NCBI RefSeq assembly: GCF_003594935.2
Contig: NZ_CP043342.1
Location: 2,604,001 to 2,668,000 of the forward strand
Length of the DNA stretch: 64,000 nucleotides
From: Enterobacter huaxiensis
GTDB taxonomy: Bacteria; Pseudomonadota; Gammaproteobacteria; Enterobacterales; Enterobacteriaceae
Direction of reading: 5' to 3'
The translations under genes were made by a program, and so were the position numbers. Below, in pieces: positions 17,646-26,565 of the stretch. Position 1 is the stretch's first letter. Each line of letters opens with the position of its first letter. Below the pieces are notes generated by a model that searched no databases, was not told where the DNA came from, and saw nothing but the letters and a program-made list of their open reading frames with translations.

Positions 17646-19109
17646 TTACAGCTGCGCTGCGTAGTGCTTAACCGTCGCTTTTGCCCCCTTCTGCAGCAAC
17701 GTCTGATACGCTTTCATTACTGCATCAACGAAGACCGCTTCCTGCGGGAGCTCTTTACCAAAGATAGCCTCAATGCCCAACAGCGCTTTCACCCGGCTTT
17801 CGCCTTCCGCACTGCCGTTTACCGCAGCCTGAATGACCGCCAGCTGCGGGTCGCTTACGTCTATCACGTTCCCCTGCTCGTCCACGCCACCCACGTAGCG
17901 CATCCAGCCTGCTACGCCCAGCGCCAGCAGCGGGAAGCTCTTCTGGTGCACCAGATGCCAGCGTACGGAATCAAGCATACGCTGCGGCAGCTTCTGGCTG
18001 CCGTCCATAGCGATCTGCCAGGTGCGGTGACGAAGGGCCGGGTTGCTGTAACGCGCAATGAGCAGATCAGCATAGTGGGCTAAATCGACGCCTTTCACTT
18101 TTAGCGTTGGCGCCTGCTCTTTTAGCATCAGCGCATGTGCCGCAACGCGATAATGTTCATCTTCCATGCAGTCGTTAATATGCTGATAGCCCGCCAGATA
18201 GCCAAGGTAGGCCAGGAACGAGTGGCTGCCGTTAAGCATACGCAGCTTCATCTCTTCAAACGGAATGACGTCGGACACAAGCTCTGCGCCCGCTTTTTCC
18301 CACTGCGGACGCCCGGCAACAAAGTTATCTTCAATCACCCACTGGCGGAACGGCTCGCAGGCCACGCCCGCCGGATCGCGAACGCCAGTCAGCTGTTCGA
18401 TTTTTTCCAGCGTTTCGGCAGTGACCGCGGGAACGATACGATCCACCATGGTTGACGGGAAGGTCACGTTGGCCTCAATCCAGTCCGCCAGTTCGCTATC
18501 AACCGCGCGGGCATAGGCGCAGGTGACGTTACGCATCACATGACCGTTCTCCGGCATGTTGTCACAGGACATGACGCTAAAAGCGGGCAAACCGGCCGCT
18601 CTGCGGCGCGCCAGCGCTTCTACCACCACGCCCACAGCAGATTTCGGCTGATGCGGGTTTTGCAAATCGGCAACAATAAACGGATGATCGAGCATCAGCT
18701 GTCCGGTCGCCGGAGAGTGGCAGTACCCTTTCTCGGTGATGGTCAGCGAAACAATCGCCACCTGCGGTTCGCACATCGCGGCCAGAACGGTTTCCAGCCC
18801 GTCAACCTGCGCGTGCAGGGCCTTTTTGACGGCGCCGACCACGCGCGCCGTCCACGCGTCGGCAGACATTTCCGCCACGGTGTAGAGATTATCCTGCGCC
18901 TTAAGATCGGCAATCTGCTGTTCGCCACCAATCAGGTTAACTTCACAGTAACCCCAGTCGCTGTTGTGTTCAGCTGCGAGAATGTCGGTGTACACCGCCT
19001 GGTGCGCACGGTGAAATGCACCAAACCCTAAATGAACAATGCGTGACTTAAGGCTGTCGCGATCGTACTGAGGCTGCGTCGCGTTCGCCTGTAATAACCG
19101 GTTTTCCAT
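17646..19109 (-). CDS. ydfI: fructuronate reductase-family oxidoreductase YdfI
   Basis: 487 residues of the long-chain mannitol dehydrogenase/UxuB family (E. coli YdfI 486). The N-terminal NAD-binding region contains [15 protein letters not shown]. The catalytic Lys and Asn/His lie in the conserved [18 protein letters not shown]. The expected reaction is NADH-linked interconversion of D-fructuronate and D-mannonate. It is the last gene of the rspA-rspB-ydfJ-ydfI unit, supplying or using the mannonate on which RspA acts. Confidence 0.93.
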   Translation of the reverse strand: MENRLLQANATQPQYDRDSLKSRIVHLGFGAFHRAHQAVYTDILAAEHNSDWGYCEVNLIGGEQQIADLKAQDNLYTVAEMSADAWTARVVGAVKKALHAQVDGLETVLAAMCEPQVAIVSLTITEKGYCHSPATGQLMLDHPFIVADLQNPHQPKSAVGVVVEALARRRAAGLPAFSVMSCDNMPENGHVMRNVTCAYARAVDSELADWIEANVTFPSTMVDRIVPAVTAETLEKIEQLTGVRDPAGVACEPFRQWVIEDNFVAGRPQWEKAGAELVSDVIPFEEMKLRMLNGSHSFLAYLGYLAGYQHINDCMEDEHYRVAAHALMLKEQAPTLKVKGVDLAHYADLLIARYSNPALRHRTWQIAMDGSQKLPQRMLDSVRWHLVHQKSFPLLALGVAGWMRYVGGVDEQGNVIDVSDPQLAVIQAAVNGSAEGESRVKALLGIEAIFGKELPQEAVFVDAVMKAYQTLLQKGAKATVKHYAAQL

Positions 19110-19147
19110 GATTGAGACTCGTTAATTTATCAAAGCTGAGATCCGCA

Positions 19148-19169
19148 GCCGCTCTGTTATCAGAGCGGC
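19148..19169 (-). repeat. intercistronic hairpin between ydfJ and ydfI
   Basis: GCCGCTCTG (19148-19156) pairs with CAGAGCGGC (19161-19169) over TTAT. No T-run on the minus strand. It may lower or stabilise segments of the polycistronic message. The rest of the 224-bp gap shows nothing else. Confidence 0.5.
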
Positions 19170-19333
19170 CGCGCCTGCTTACTACACCAACTAGAATGGC
19201 AGTTGAGGTAAAAAAATATCTGCCATCAACCATACTGAACCTTCATTTTCAGATATTGATTTATATTAACTTTTGTCCATGTGGTGTGACATGAATGATA
19301 AGTTGTGTGATAAGTCACTCAAGATATAAACCA

Positions 19334-20707
19334 CTAGCGTCTTGAAGAGAGTGCGCCATACGCAACGCGCTCTTTGTGAGGCACTTCGGCGGCATCCTCC
19401 GCGAGGCTCAAATCACGGTCACGCACTTCTGGCATCAGAACGGCAGAGATGAGCCCAATCACCGAATAGACCATCAGCATGGCGACGATTGGCCACCATG
19501 AACCGGTCATATTGCAGAATATCCCAGCCAGCACCGGCCCAAAACCAACGGCGACCAGACCGCCTGCCTCTTTAGAGATCGCCATGCGGGTAAAGCGATT
19601 ACGCGAGCCAAACATCTCCGCCATGGTGATATTTTCCAGCGCGAACAGCCCCAGCACCGCGACGTTATGGATAACGATAATCGAGAGCATGATCGTGCCC
19701 GGCGCATAGCTTTTATCGACGATGATCGACAGCATCGGGTAGGCAAGGATGATGGCTGAGATATTGAGAATAATATACGGCAGACGGCGCCCGACTTTAT
19801 CCGACAGCCAGCCGAGTAGCGGAATAGAGATAAAGCCGAGGAAGGAGCTGATCATCAACGCATCGGTTGGGATTGCCTTATCGAACAGCAGCGTCTGCAC
19901 CAGATACCCTGCCAGAAATGTCTGGATTAAACCGGAGTTGCCCGCCTGTCCAAACCGCAGGCCGGTCGCCAGCCAGAAGGACTTGCTTTTAAACATCGCG
20001 CCGAGAGAGGTTTCTTGCGCTGCTGGCGCCGCTTCAGCCTCATTTACTTTCTCAAATACCGGGCTCTCTTTAAGGTTCATTCGCAGCCAGATTGCGAAGA
20101 TCATTACCACCACGCTCGCGAGGAACGGGATACGCCAGCCCCAGGCAACAAGCTCTTCACGGTCGAGAGCAAAGAACATGACCGCCCAGATAGCCGTCGC
20201 GCTCAGCGTGCCGCAGTTGGTGCCCATCGCGACCAGCGAGGAGATGATGCCGCGCTTCCCTTTCGGCGCGTACTCCGCCAGCATCGTACCCGCGCCGGAG
20301 ATCTCCGCCCCTGCGCCCAGCCCCTGAATAATGCGCAGCGTGACCAGCAATACGGGCGCGAAAATCCCGATTTGCGCGTACGTCGGCAGCACGCCAATCA
20401 GGGTGGTGCAGATCCCCATCATGGTGATAGTGATAAACAGCACTTTTTTACGGCCAATGCTGTCCCCCATTCTGCCGAAAATAAAGGCCCCCACGATGCG
20501 CGCAATATAGCCTGCGCCGTAAGTCCCCATCGCCAGAATGAGCGCCATCGCAGCGGACTGTTCCGGGAAGAATATTTCATGGAAAACGAGCGCGGCCCCC
20601 AGCGAATAGAGCTGGAAATCCATAAACTCCAGCGCTGTGCCGAGCCAGCCGGACACGGCGGCTTTTACCAGATCTGAGGTCGTTCTTTGAGGTTGTGCTT
20701 GAGTCAT
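19334..20707 (-). CDS. ydfJ: MFS metabolite transporter YdfJ, intact
   Basis: 457 residues with 12 predicted transmembrane helices, in the metabolite:H+ symporter group. The loop motif GRMGDSIGRKKVL between helices 2 and 3 is the MFS signature, and a central hydrophilic loop follows residue 210. In E. coli K-12 ydfJ is cut by the Qin prophage; here it is continuous and lies between rspB and ydfI. Context points to uptake of a sugar acid such as a gulonate or hexuronate; the substrate is not proven. Confidence 0.93.
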   Translation of the reverse strand: MTQAQPQRTTSDLVKAAVSGWLGTALEFMDFQLYSLGAALVFHEIFFPEQSAAMALILAMGTYGAGYIARIVGAFIFGRMGDSIGRKKVLFITITMMGICTTLIGVLPTYAQIGIFAPVLLVTLRIIQGLGAGAEISGAGTMLAEYAPKGKRGIISSLVAMGTNCGTLSATAIWAVMFFALDREELVAWGWRIPFLASVVVMIFAIWLRMNLKESPVFEKVNEAEAAPAAQETSLGAMFKSKSFWLATGLRFGQAGNSGLIQTFLAGYLVQTLLFDKAIPTDALMISSFLGFISIPLLGWLSDKVGRRLPYIILNISAIILAYPMLSIIVDKSYAPGTIMLSIIVIHNVAVLGLFALENITMAEMFGSRNRFTRMAISKEAGGLVAVGFGPVLAGIFCNMTGSWWPIVAMLMVYSVIGLISAVLMPEVRDRDLSLAEDAAEVPHKERVAYGALSSRR

Positions 20708-20743
20708 AATGGCTATCTCTAAAGGGTAAGATGCGTACCACTC

Positions 20744-20765
20744 AGAGCCTGTCTGCGCAGGCTCT
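20744..20765 (-). repeat. intercistronic hairpin between rspB and ydfJ
   Basis: AGAGCCTG (20744-20751) pairs with CAGGCTCT (20758-20765). No T-run follows. A processing or attenuation element is possible. Confidence 0.45.
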
Positions 20766-20780
20766 TAACCGCGTGAAGTG

Positions 20781-21800
20781 TTATTGTCCGAACGTGAGCA
20801 AAACCTTGCAGCACTGCCGCTGGTCTTTTTCAAACAGCTCGATTGCGTCTGTAACGTGGTGATAGTCAAAAGTGTGGGTAATCAGTTTTTCAGGGTCGAT
20901 CAGCCCCCTCTTCAGCCAGTCAATCACGACCGGGAATTTGTTGGCGTTCAGGCGCGAGGAGAAAATCGACAGCTCTTTGCCGGTGATGCCCTGCTGTACT
21001 ACCTGGCTCGGCTCGCTGGAGAACCCCATCAGCACAATGCGTGCCGCCGGAGAGGCCAGGGCTATTGCCTCCTGCAAAATCGACGGATGGCAGGCGGCGT
21101 CAACAATTAACGTCGGCTTGATCCCTTTCTCATCCAGCGCAGTCTGAAGCGACTGCTCGCCGTTGTTGAATACCCAGTCAGCCCCGCTGCGCTGCGCCAT
21201 TGCCAGGCGCTCGTCAATCCTGTCCACGACGATGACCTGCTTCACCCTGTAAACGCCCTTTAGCGCCTGCACGGTGACCAGCCCCATCGGGCCCGCGCCG
21301 TAAATCAGGGCAACGTCCTGTTCGGTTGGCTTTGCGTGGCCCGTCACGTTGGCGGCAATGGTGAATGGCTCCACCATGACGGCATGTTTATCGGGGATCG
21401 TATCCGGGATGTGCCATGCGTTTTTATCGGGCACAACGGCGTACTCGCTAAAGCCGCCGTCGCGGTGGACGCCCAGCACCACCAGCGAGGTGCAGACGTT
21501 CGGTTTGCCCACCGAGCACGGATAGCAGTGTCCGCAGTTGATTACCGGGTCCACCGATACGCGCTGGCCGACACGGGCGCTATCCACGCCCTCGCCCACG
21601 GCGTCTATGACGCCAAAAAACTCGTGTCCGATTACGCGCGGATATTTGGCAAAGGGATTGTGGCCGCGGTAGATATGGCTGTCTGAACCGCAGATCCCCG
21701 CAAGCGTGATTTTGACGCGCACGTCGCCGGCTTCGGGTGTCGGGAGCGGACGCTCTTCTATTACCAGTTCATCAGGCTGTTGAATCACTACGCTTTTCAT
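20781..21800 (-). CDS. rspB: zinc-dependent dehydrogenase RspB (L-gulonate 5-dehydrogenase type)
   Basis: 339 residues, same as E. coli RspB, if started at MKSVV (21800), with GAGG eight bases upstream. It is a medium-chain zinc dehydrogenase: catalytic-zinc ligands in AGICGSDSH and GHEFFGVI, four structural-zinc cysteines in NCGHCYPCSVGKPNVC, and NAD-binding YGAGPMGL. Family members next to low-efficiency mannonate dehydratases oxidise L-gulonate to D-fructuronate, which fits YdfI and RspA beside it. The older 'starvation sensing' name comes from a homoserine lactone phenotype and does not describe the reaction. Confidence 0.93.
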   Translation of the reverse strand: MKSVVIQQPDELVIEERPLPTPEAGDVRVKITLAGICGSDSHIYRGHNPFAKYPRVIGHEFFGVIDAVGEGVDSARVGQRVSVDPVINCGHCYPCSVGKPNVCTSLVVLGVHRDGGFSEYAVVPDKNAWHIPDTIPDKHAVMVEPFTIAANVTGHAKPTEQDVALIYGAGPMGLVTVQALKGVYRVKQVIVVDRIDERLAMAQRSGADWVFNNGEQSLQTALDEKGIKPTLIVDAACHPSILQEAIALASPAARIVLMGFSSEPSQVVQQGITGKELSIFSSRLNANKFPVVIDWLKRGLIDPEKLITHTFDYHHVTDAIELFEKDQRQCCKVLLTFGQ

Positions 21801-21814
21801 CGTGCATTCCTCAT

Positions 21815-23029
21815 TTACCAGTTCCACAGCGTGCCGTCTTCTAAGCGTGCGACCGGAAGATAGGCCGGATCGTACGGGTATTTTGCGGCCAGCTTCTCGT
21901 CAAACTCGATGCCCAGGCCCGGCTTGTCGCCCGGGTGCATATAGCCGTTGTCGAAGCGCCAGCTGTGCGGGAAGACTTCGAGCATCTGCTCGGAGTAGCC
22001 CATATACTCCTGCACGCCGAAGTTCGGCACCCACAGGTCGAAATGCAGCGCGGCGGCGTGGCAAATCGGCGACAGATCCGACGGCCCGTGCGAGCCGGTG
22101 CGCACCTGGTAGAGCGACGCGAAGTCCGCGATACGGCGCATCCCGGTGATCCCTCCCGCATGGGTAATGGTGGTGCGAATGTAGTCAATCAGCTGTTCTT
22201 CGATGAGCTGTTTGCAATCCCAGATGCTGTTAAACACTTCACCCACCGCAACAGGCGTGACGGTATGCTGGCGTATCAGGCGGAAGCACGCCTGGTTCTC
22301 GGCAGGCGTTGGATCCTCCATCCAGAACATGCGGAATGCTTCGATGCTCTTGCCAAATCGCGCGGCTTCTATTGGCGTCAGGCGATGGTGCATGTCGTGC
22401 AGCAGGTGTTCATTGAAGCCAAACTTGCTGCGCACGGCATCAAACAGCTTTGGCGTGAAGTCGAGGTATTTTTCAGTGGACCACAGCTGCTCTTCCGGCC
22501 AGTCGCCTTTGGTCGCAGGCTCGTACGCCAGCCCTTTTCCTTTAGACATGCCGTAGGTGGTTTTCATTCCCGGCACGCCACACTGCACGCGAATCGCCTT
22601 GAAGCCCATCTCTTTATGGCGGGCGTAATCCTCCAGCACGTCGTCAATGGTATGGCCGGTGGTATGGCAATAAACCATCACCCCTTCGCGGGATGCACCA
22701 CCCAACAGCTGATAGAGCGGCATATTGGCGGCTTTGGCTTTGATATCCCACAGCGCCATATCCACGGCGGAGAGAGCCGACATGGTGACCGGCCCACGGC
22801 GCCAGTACGCGCCTTTATAGAAGAACTGCCAGATATCTTCGATTCGGTGGGCATCGCGGCCAATCAGCTGCGGACAGAGGTGATCTTTCAGGTAAGAAGC
22901 AACGGAGAGTTCGCGTCCGTTCAGGGTGGCGTCGCCAAGCCCCACGATTCCCTCATCGGTGGTGATTTTGAGGGTGACAAAGTTACGCCCCGGGCAGGTA
23001 ACAAATACTTCAGCCCCGACAATCTTCAT
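21815..23029 (-). CDS. rspA: RspA, enolase-superfamily mannonate dehydratase
   Basis: 404 residues, the same as E. coli RspA. It belongs to the D-mannonate dehydratase subgroup of the enolase superfamily. The N-terminal capping domain opens [18 protein letters not shown]. The barrel carries metal-ligand acids in [12 protein letters not shown] and VAVGEVFNS, and catalytic His in [20 protein letters not shown]. The reaction yields 2-keto-3-deoxygluconate from mannonate; E. coli RspA is a low-efficiency member. It is the promoter-proximal gene; rspB follows after 14 nt. Confidence 0.95.
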   Translation of the reverse strand: MKIVGAEVFVTCPGRNFVTLKITTDEGIVGLGDATLNGRELSVASYLKDHLCPQLIGRDAHRIEDIWQFFYKGAYWRRGPVTMSALSAVDMALWDIKAKAANMPLYQLLGGASREGVMVYCHTTGHTIDDVLEDYARHKEMGFKAIRVQCGVPGMKTTYGMSKGKGLAYEPATKGDWPEEQLWSTEKYLDFTPKLFDAVRSKFGFNEHLLHDMHHRLTPIEAARFGKSIEAFRMFWMEDPTPAENQACFRLIRQHTVTPVAVGEVFNSIWDCKQLIEEQLIDYIRTTITHAGGITGMRRIADFASLYQVRTGSHGPSDLSPICHAAALHFDLWVPNFGVQEYMGYSEQMLEVFPHSWRFDNGYMHPGDKPGLGIEFDEKLAAKYPYDPAYLPVARLEDGTLWNW

Positions 23030-23077
23030 AATCCAGTTCCTTGCATCGCTCGTTGTGATGAAGGAAATTTACGCAAC

Positions 23078-23100
23078 TACACTACTACCATACAAGTATA
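23078..23100 (-). promoter_or_regulatory. candidate rspA promoter and operator
   Basis: On the minus strand a good -10 hexamer TATACT lies at 23095-23100, preceded by TGATTTTATGATCAT and followed at once by CTTGTATGGTAGTAG, a degenerate inverted repeat of the GntR/FadR style. Such a repeat over the start site would suit repression by RspR. I do not know the experimentally defined RspR site, so this is tentative. Confidence 0.35.
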
Positions 23101-23140
23101 ATGATCATAAAATCAGCGAGAGATCACAAAATAAGGGCGC

Positions 23141-23467
23141 TTATGCGCGCCCCCAGCCTGCCACAATGATCAGCATGCCGCACAGCGCAACCAGCGCGCC
23201 GGCCCAGTCGTACACGCTCAGCCTGACGCCGTCGACGACCCGCAGCCACAGCAGCGCGGTGCAGACGTAAACCCCGCCGTAGGCCGCATAGACTCGCCCG
23301 CTGGCGGCGGGATGGAGGGTCAAGAGCCAGACAAACAGCGCCAGCGCAACGCCTGCCGGGATCAGCAGCAATACGGACGCCCCCTTCTTCAGCCAAAGCC
23401 AGGGTAGAAAGCACCCGATAATTTCACACAGCGCGGTGGCAAAAAAAAGCAGCGTCGTTTTGATCAT
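23141..23467 (-). CDS. ynfA: YnfA small membrane protein (SMR-like)
   Basis: 108 residues with four transmembrane helices, the UPF0060 family and the same length as E. coli YnfA. Glu near the first helix ([13 protein letters not shown]) matches the essential acidic residue of small multidrug-resistance pumps, and in some enterobacteria YnfA behaves as such an exporter. The helix motif [11 protein letters not shown] is typical of this family. Confidence 0.94.
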   Translation of the reverse strand: MIKTTLLFFATALCEIIGCFLPWLWLKKGASVLLLIPAGVALALFVWLLTLHPAASGRVYAAYGGVYVCTALLWLRVVDGVRLSVYDWAGALVALCGMLIIVAGWGRA

Positions 23468-23619
23468 TTTTAGGTTTTCGTGAGGATTGATTTAGACATC
23501 ATACGCGATAATGGCCTTTACTTTTCCATACCTGCGGCGCGGGTATGCCGCAATTTCGGTTTGGTGTAGAATCGTGGCTGGGTTAACCGATTATCTGCAC
23601 CCACTTTAAAGGAAACGCT

Positions 23620-23958
23620 ATGACAACATTAAGCAAACGCCTTTGTCTGACAGCCCTGCTGGCGCTGTCCTCGTTCGCCTTCGCCACAGCGGCTACGGCC
23701 GAAACCAGCAAACTCATCATTGAGTCTGGGGATAGCGCGCAAAGCCGCCAGAACGCCGCCATGGACAAAGAACAATGGAATGACACCCGCAACCTTCGCC
23801 ATAAGGTAAACACCCGCGCTGAAAAAGAGTGGGACAAAGCAGACGTTGCGTTCGATGCGCGTGATAAGTGTCAGCAAAGTGCAAACACCAATGCGTACTG
23901 GGAGCCAAACACCCTGCGCTGTCTGGATCGCCGCACTGGCCGTACGGTTGCGCCGTAA
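23620..23958 (+). CDS. ynfB: YnfB, DUF1283 periplasmic protein
   Basis: 112 residues with a signal peptide (cleavage after FATAATA). The mature domain is highly charged and contains two cysteines (RDKCQQS and TLRCLDRR). Function unknown. Its TAA overlaps the ATG of speG (TAATG), so the two are translationally coupled, as in E. coli. Confidence 0.93.
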   Translation: MTTLSKRLCLTALLALSSFAFATAATAETSKLIIESGDSAQSRQNAAMDKEQWNDTRNLRHKVNTRAEKEWDKADVAFDARDKCQQSANTNAYWEPNTLRCLDRRTGRTVAP

Positions 23959-24518
23959 TGTCAGCAAAGTATGACATTAAGCTTCGTCCGCTGGAGCGAG
24001 AAGACTTACGCTTTGTCCACCAGCTCGACAACAACGCCAGCGTAATGCGCTACTGGTTTGAAGAGCCTTACGAGGCCTTTGTTGAGCTGTCGGATCTCTA
24101 TGACAAGCACATTCACGATCAGAGCGAACGCCGCTTTGTCGTGGAGTGCGAAGGTGACAAAGCGGGTCTGGTCGAGCTGGTTGAGATCAACCACGTGCAC
24201 CGCCGCGCGGAATTTCAGATCATCATTTCTCCCGAGCATCAGGGAAAAGGACTGGCGTCACGCGCCGCCAGGCTGGCGATGGACTACGGGTTTAACGTCT
24301 TAAACCTGTATAAGCTCTATCTCATCGTGGATAAAGAGAACGAAAAGGCAATCCATATTTACCGCAAACTCGGGTTTATGGTGGAAGGCGAGCTGATTCA
24401 CGAATTCTTCATCAACGGAGAGTACCGCAACACCATCCGCATGTGCATTTTCCAGCATCAGCATCTGGCCGGGCATAAATCATCTGCCGCCAGCCTGTTG
24501 AAACCAACCGCGCAGTAA
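23958..24518 (+). CDS. speG: spermidine N1-acetyltransferase
   Basis: 186 residues, the same as E. coli SpeG. It is a GNAT acetyltransferase: acetyl-CoA loop in [14 protein letters not shown] and the conserved Tyr in HIYRKLGF. Acidic allosteric spermidine-site residues lie in the N-terminal third ([18 protein letters not shown]). It acetylates spermidine and spermine to relieve polyamine toxicity. The mdtJI spermidine exporter lies farther along the same window. Confidence 0.97.
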   Translation: MSAKYDIKLRPLEREDLRFVHQLDNNASVMRYWFEEPYEAFVELSDLYDKHIHDQSERRFVVECEGDKAGLVELVEINHVHRRAEFQIIISPEHQGKGLASRAARLAMDYGFNVLNLYKLYLIVDKENEKAIHIYRKLGFMVEGELIHEFFINGEYRNTIRMCIFQHQHLAGHKSSAASLLKPTAQ

Positions 24519-24531
24519 CCTGCGCGGTTTT
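24508..24531. terminator. bidirectional terminator between speG and ynfC
   Basis: CCGCGCAG (24508-24515), loop TAAC, CTGCGCGG (24520-24527), then TTTTA. The speG stop codon lies in the loop, so the terminator is partly inside the gene. Confidence 0.85.
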
Positions 24532-24535
24532 ATTC

Positions 24536-25246
24536 TCAGTAATATTCAATATTGTTTTTAATGGTGTAGTTGCGTTCAACGGCGGGTTTGACGCTGTCGT
24601 CGGAGATCGTCAGATCGCAACTTACCGGGTTGTTGTGTCTGTCGTAATCGCAGCTCTGCTTCACGACCCCCATCGGTTTATCGTTCAGCATACTCACCGC
24701 CGTATAGTCCATTCGTTTACGCAGATCTTTCGACGGCGTCGACTGTACGGACAGGTGCTGTTCGCCAGAGACGGTGGTTTTCCCCAGCGGATAGCCATCG
24801 GCGTCATAGCGGTATTTTACTTCCATCTCTTTACCGTGTGCCGCCACCACAAAACCGTTGTCATCTGTGTCCCAGGTTACGCCGGCTGACGGCAGCTCTG
24901 CCAGCTGGCATTTTCCCTGCAGTTTGACCTTCTGCTGCTGCGTTTCGGCATCAAGGTAATAATTCGCGTCCAGCACCAGCGCAACGCCCGTGTTGGCTTC
25001 CAGATCGTGCAGCTCCAGAGTATCGAAGCACCCTTCTGCTGACATCGTGCCGGTCACGCGTTTGGACACTTCGCCCTTATCGTTAAACAACGTCTGGGTA
25101 AAGTCTTTGACCGGTCCGCGCAGAGGGTCAAAATCAAATTCATTCGAGAAGCTCGCCATCTCCGGCGTGAATGACAGCGGTGCAGAATTGTTGTCGCACC
25201 CCATCAGCGCTGTTGCCAGTAGCGATATCGCTGCGTATTTCTTCAC
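24536..25246 (-). CDS. ynfC: YnfC, UPF0257 lipoprotein
   Basis: 236 residues, identical in length to E. coli YnfC. The signal peptide ends in a lipobox (ALMGC, Cys 16). The mature protein is beta-rich with two further Cys pairs. The function is not known. Asp following the +1 Cys (CDNN) may favour inner-membrane retention under the Lol +2 rule. Confidence 0.95.
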   Translation of the reverse strand: MKKYAAISLLATALMGCDNNSAPLSFTPEMASFSNEFDFDPLRGPVKDFTQTLFNDKGEVSKRVTGTMSAEGCFDTLELHDLEANTGVALVLDANYYLDAETQQQKVKLQGKCQLAELPSAGVTWDTDDNGFVVAAHGKEMEVKYRYDADGYPLGKTTVSGEQHLSVQSTPSKDLRKRMDYTAVSMLNDKPMGVVKQSCDYDRHNNPVSCDLTISDDSVKPAVERNYTIKNNIEYY

Positions 25247-25488
25247 ATTATTTACCGTTTCTGAACGTTGTTGCCAATCATATTAGCAAATACAGCAAGT
25301 TAAGCAGTAGTGATTCAGCTTCTCGCTTGAGAGCGACCTTCTGCTCGGGAAAGGCATATCCTTGATCAATAATATAAAAAGAAAGCATAAACACATGAAA
25401 TATATGATTTATAAATAACATCCTTTGCCTACCTGAATGGAAGCTCTGTATGTTAACTGACCTTCTTTTTTTGGAATGGAGCTTCAAA

Positions 25489-25770
25489 ATGGCAATTCCT
25501 GCCTACCATTGGCTGAAGGACGATGGCGGTACCGATAACATGACGGGGAAAATAACGGGTACGCGCGTGCATAGCGCTCTGGTATTCGAGAAAGAGTTCG
25601 ACAGTTCAAGCCCTCATCTCTACAAAGCTGTGGCAAAAGGGCAAACGCTGAAAAGCGCCGAGTTCAAATGGTACAAAATCAACGATGCAGGTCACATCGG
25701 AATTAAAAGCCCCTGGCACAATACAGGTGTATTGATGAACGCAAAAAAATTGCTCTTGTATGGATCGTAG
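25489..25770 (+). pseudogene. decayed orphan hcp (type VI secretion tube protein)
   Basis: The 93-codon frame begins MAIPAYHWLKDDGG, the hallmark of enterobacterial Hcp. It then jumps directly to TGKITGTRVHSALVFEKEF, so about 30-36 residues of the first half are missing in frame. The next stretch (SSSPHLYKAVAKGQTLKSAE...YKINDAG) is again clearly Hcp. After residue 68 homology stops and a different sequence runs to the stop. Full-length Hcp has about 160 residues or more. No other T6SS gene is in the window, so this was an orphan hcp or Hcp-effector cassette inserted between ynfC and ynfD. It retains a ribosome-binding site (TGGAG). Confidence 0.8.
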
Positions 25771-25971
25771 AAACGCTCATTTTCTTTTTAATATATACAT
25801 TCATGTGTTACATAATGCCAGACGTGCTGCTTTACGACATGTACACAAGAAAATTTTGGATTTGTTACTGAGTTAGACTGGAGTGAACACTACACGTTAG
25901 GACTTTTTATATTTTCATTTTTGTTCAATGCACTCTTAATATACGGGTGGGCATTAAAAAAGAAAATGTAA
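25707..25971 (+). pseudogene. frameshifted membrane-protein remnant behind hcp (possible immunity gene)
   Basis: Two overlapping frames read as one hydrophobic protein. From about 25731 the frame encodes ERKKIALVWIVETLIFFLIY and continues to YDMYTRKFW. A one-base shift near 25854-25861 moves into a frame continuing FVTELDWSEHYTLGLFIF, then a second transmembrane segment ending ALKKKM before TAA 25969-25971. No start codon is left upstream of the first helix. Position straight after the hcp fragment suggests an immunity protein of an Hcp-linked effector. This is inference; the family is unrecognised. It fills most of the 369-bp gap before ynfD. Confidence 0.5.
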
Positions 25972-26139
25972 TTTATCGGGCGGCAGTATGACCGCCATCT
26001 TCCCCTCCCATTCTGGGCATATCATATCAAACCAGACAACGGCGCCGTTGATCAGAATATTCAGAATGTTACTGTCAAAAACAGACACTTACACGAACCC
26101 TGCTAAAATAAACCTACACACAGAGAAAAGGAGCAACAC

Positions 26140-26433
26140 ATGAAACGGTTACCCTGGATTACCGCCCTGCTGTTAATGAGCGCGTCAACGGCTGCTTTAG
26201 CCGCCCCTGATTCCTGCGAGCGCGTAAAAAGCGACATTCAGCAGAAGATCATCAACAACGGCGTGCCTGAATCAGGCTTTAGCCTGAACATCGTGCCGAA
26301 CGATCAGGCGGATAAGCCCGATGCGCAGGTGGTTGGTCATTGTGCTAACGATACTTTTAAAATTTTATACACTCGCACGGGAAGCGGCGCGGCATCCGGC
26401 AATCAGGACAACGCCCCTGCTGAACCGCAGTAA
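26140..26433 (+). CDS. ynfD: YnfD, DUF1161 periplasmic protein
   Basis: 97 residues with a signal peptide (cleavage near TAALAA), then a small DUF1161 domain with one Cys pair (DSCERVK and GHCANDT) that likely forms a disulfide. The C-terminal tail is low-complexity (ending DNAPAEPQ), as in E. coli YnfD. Function unknown. The Shine-Dalgarno is AAAGGAG. Confidence 0.93.
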   Translation: MKRLPWITALLLMSASTAALAAPDSCERVKSDIQQKIINNGVPESGFSLNIVPNDQADKPDAQVVGHCANDTFKILYTRTGSGAASGNQDNAPAEPQ

Positions 26434-26455
26434 TTTCACCTCAATCCCCCTTGGT

Positions 26456-26469
26456 TTGATGAGGATTAA
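26456..26469 (+). promoter_or_regulatory. FNR box upstream of ynfE
   Basis: TTGAT-GAGG-ATTAA agrees with the FNR consensus at 9 of 10 positions. A -10-like TAACAC at 26491-26496 would put transcription start near 26503 and the box at about -41. E. coli ynfEFGH-dmsD is FNR-activated. Confidence 0.65.
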
Positions 26470-26494
26470 TATTTAATACCCCCAAATAAGTAAC

Positions 26495-26564
26495 ACTCAC
26501 CCCATCATTAGCCCGGTCGTAATCACGGGTGAAAATAATACGCAATTCCAATGATGGGGTGAGT
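26495..26564 (+). promoter_or_regulatory. 15-bp perfect inverted repeat that would sequester the ynfE ribosome-binding site
   Basis: ACTCACCCCATCATT (26495-26509) is the exact reverse complement of AATGATGGGGTGAGT (26550-26564). The right arm contains the Shine-Dalgarno GGGGTGAG and ends one base before the ynfE ATG (26566). The 40-nt loop contains a smaller CCCG/CGGG pairing. In RNA this would hide the ribosome-binding site, provided transcription starts upstream of the left arm. Confidence 0.55.
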
Positions 26565-26565
26565 C

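Noticed and set aside
25278..25487. 69-codon minus-strand frame upstream of the hcp remnant
   Set aside because: AT-rich, no ribosome-binding site, and no recognisable domain.
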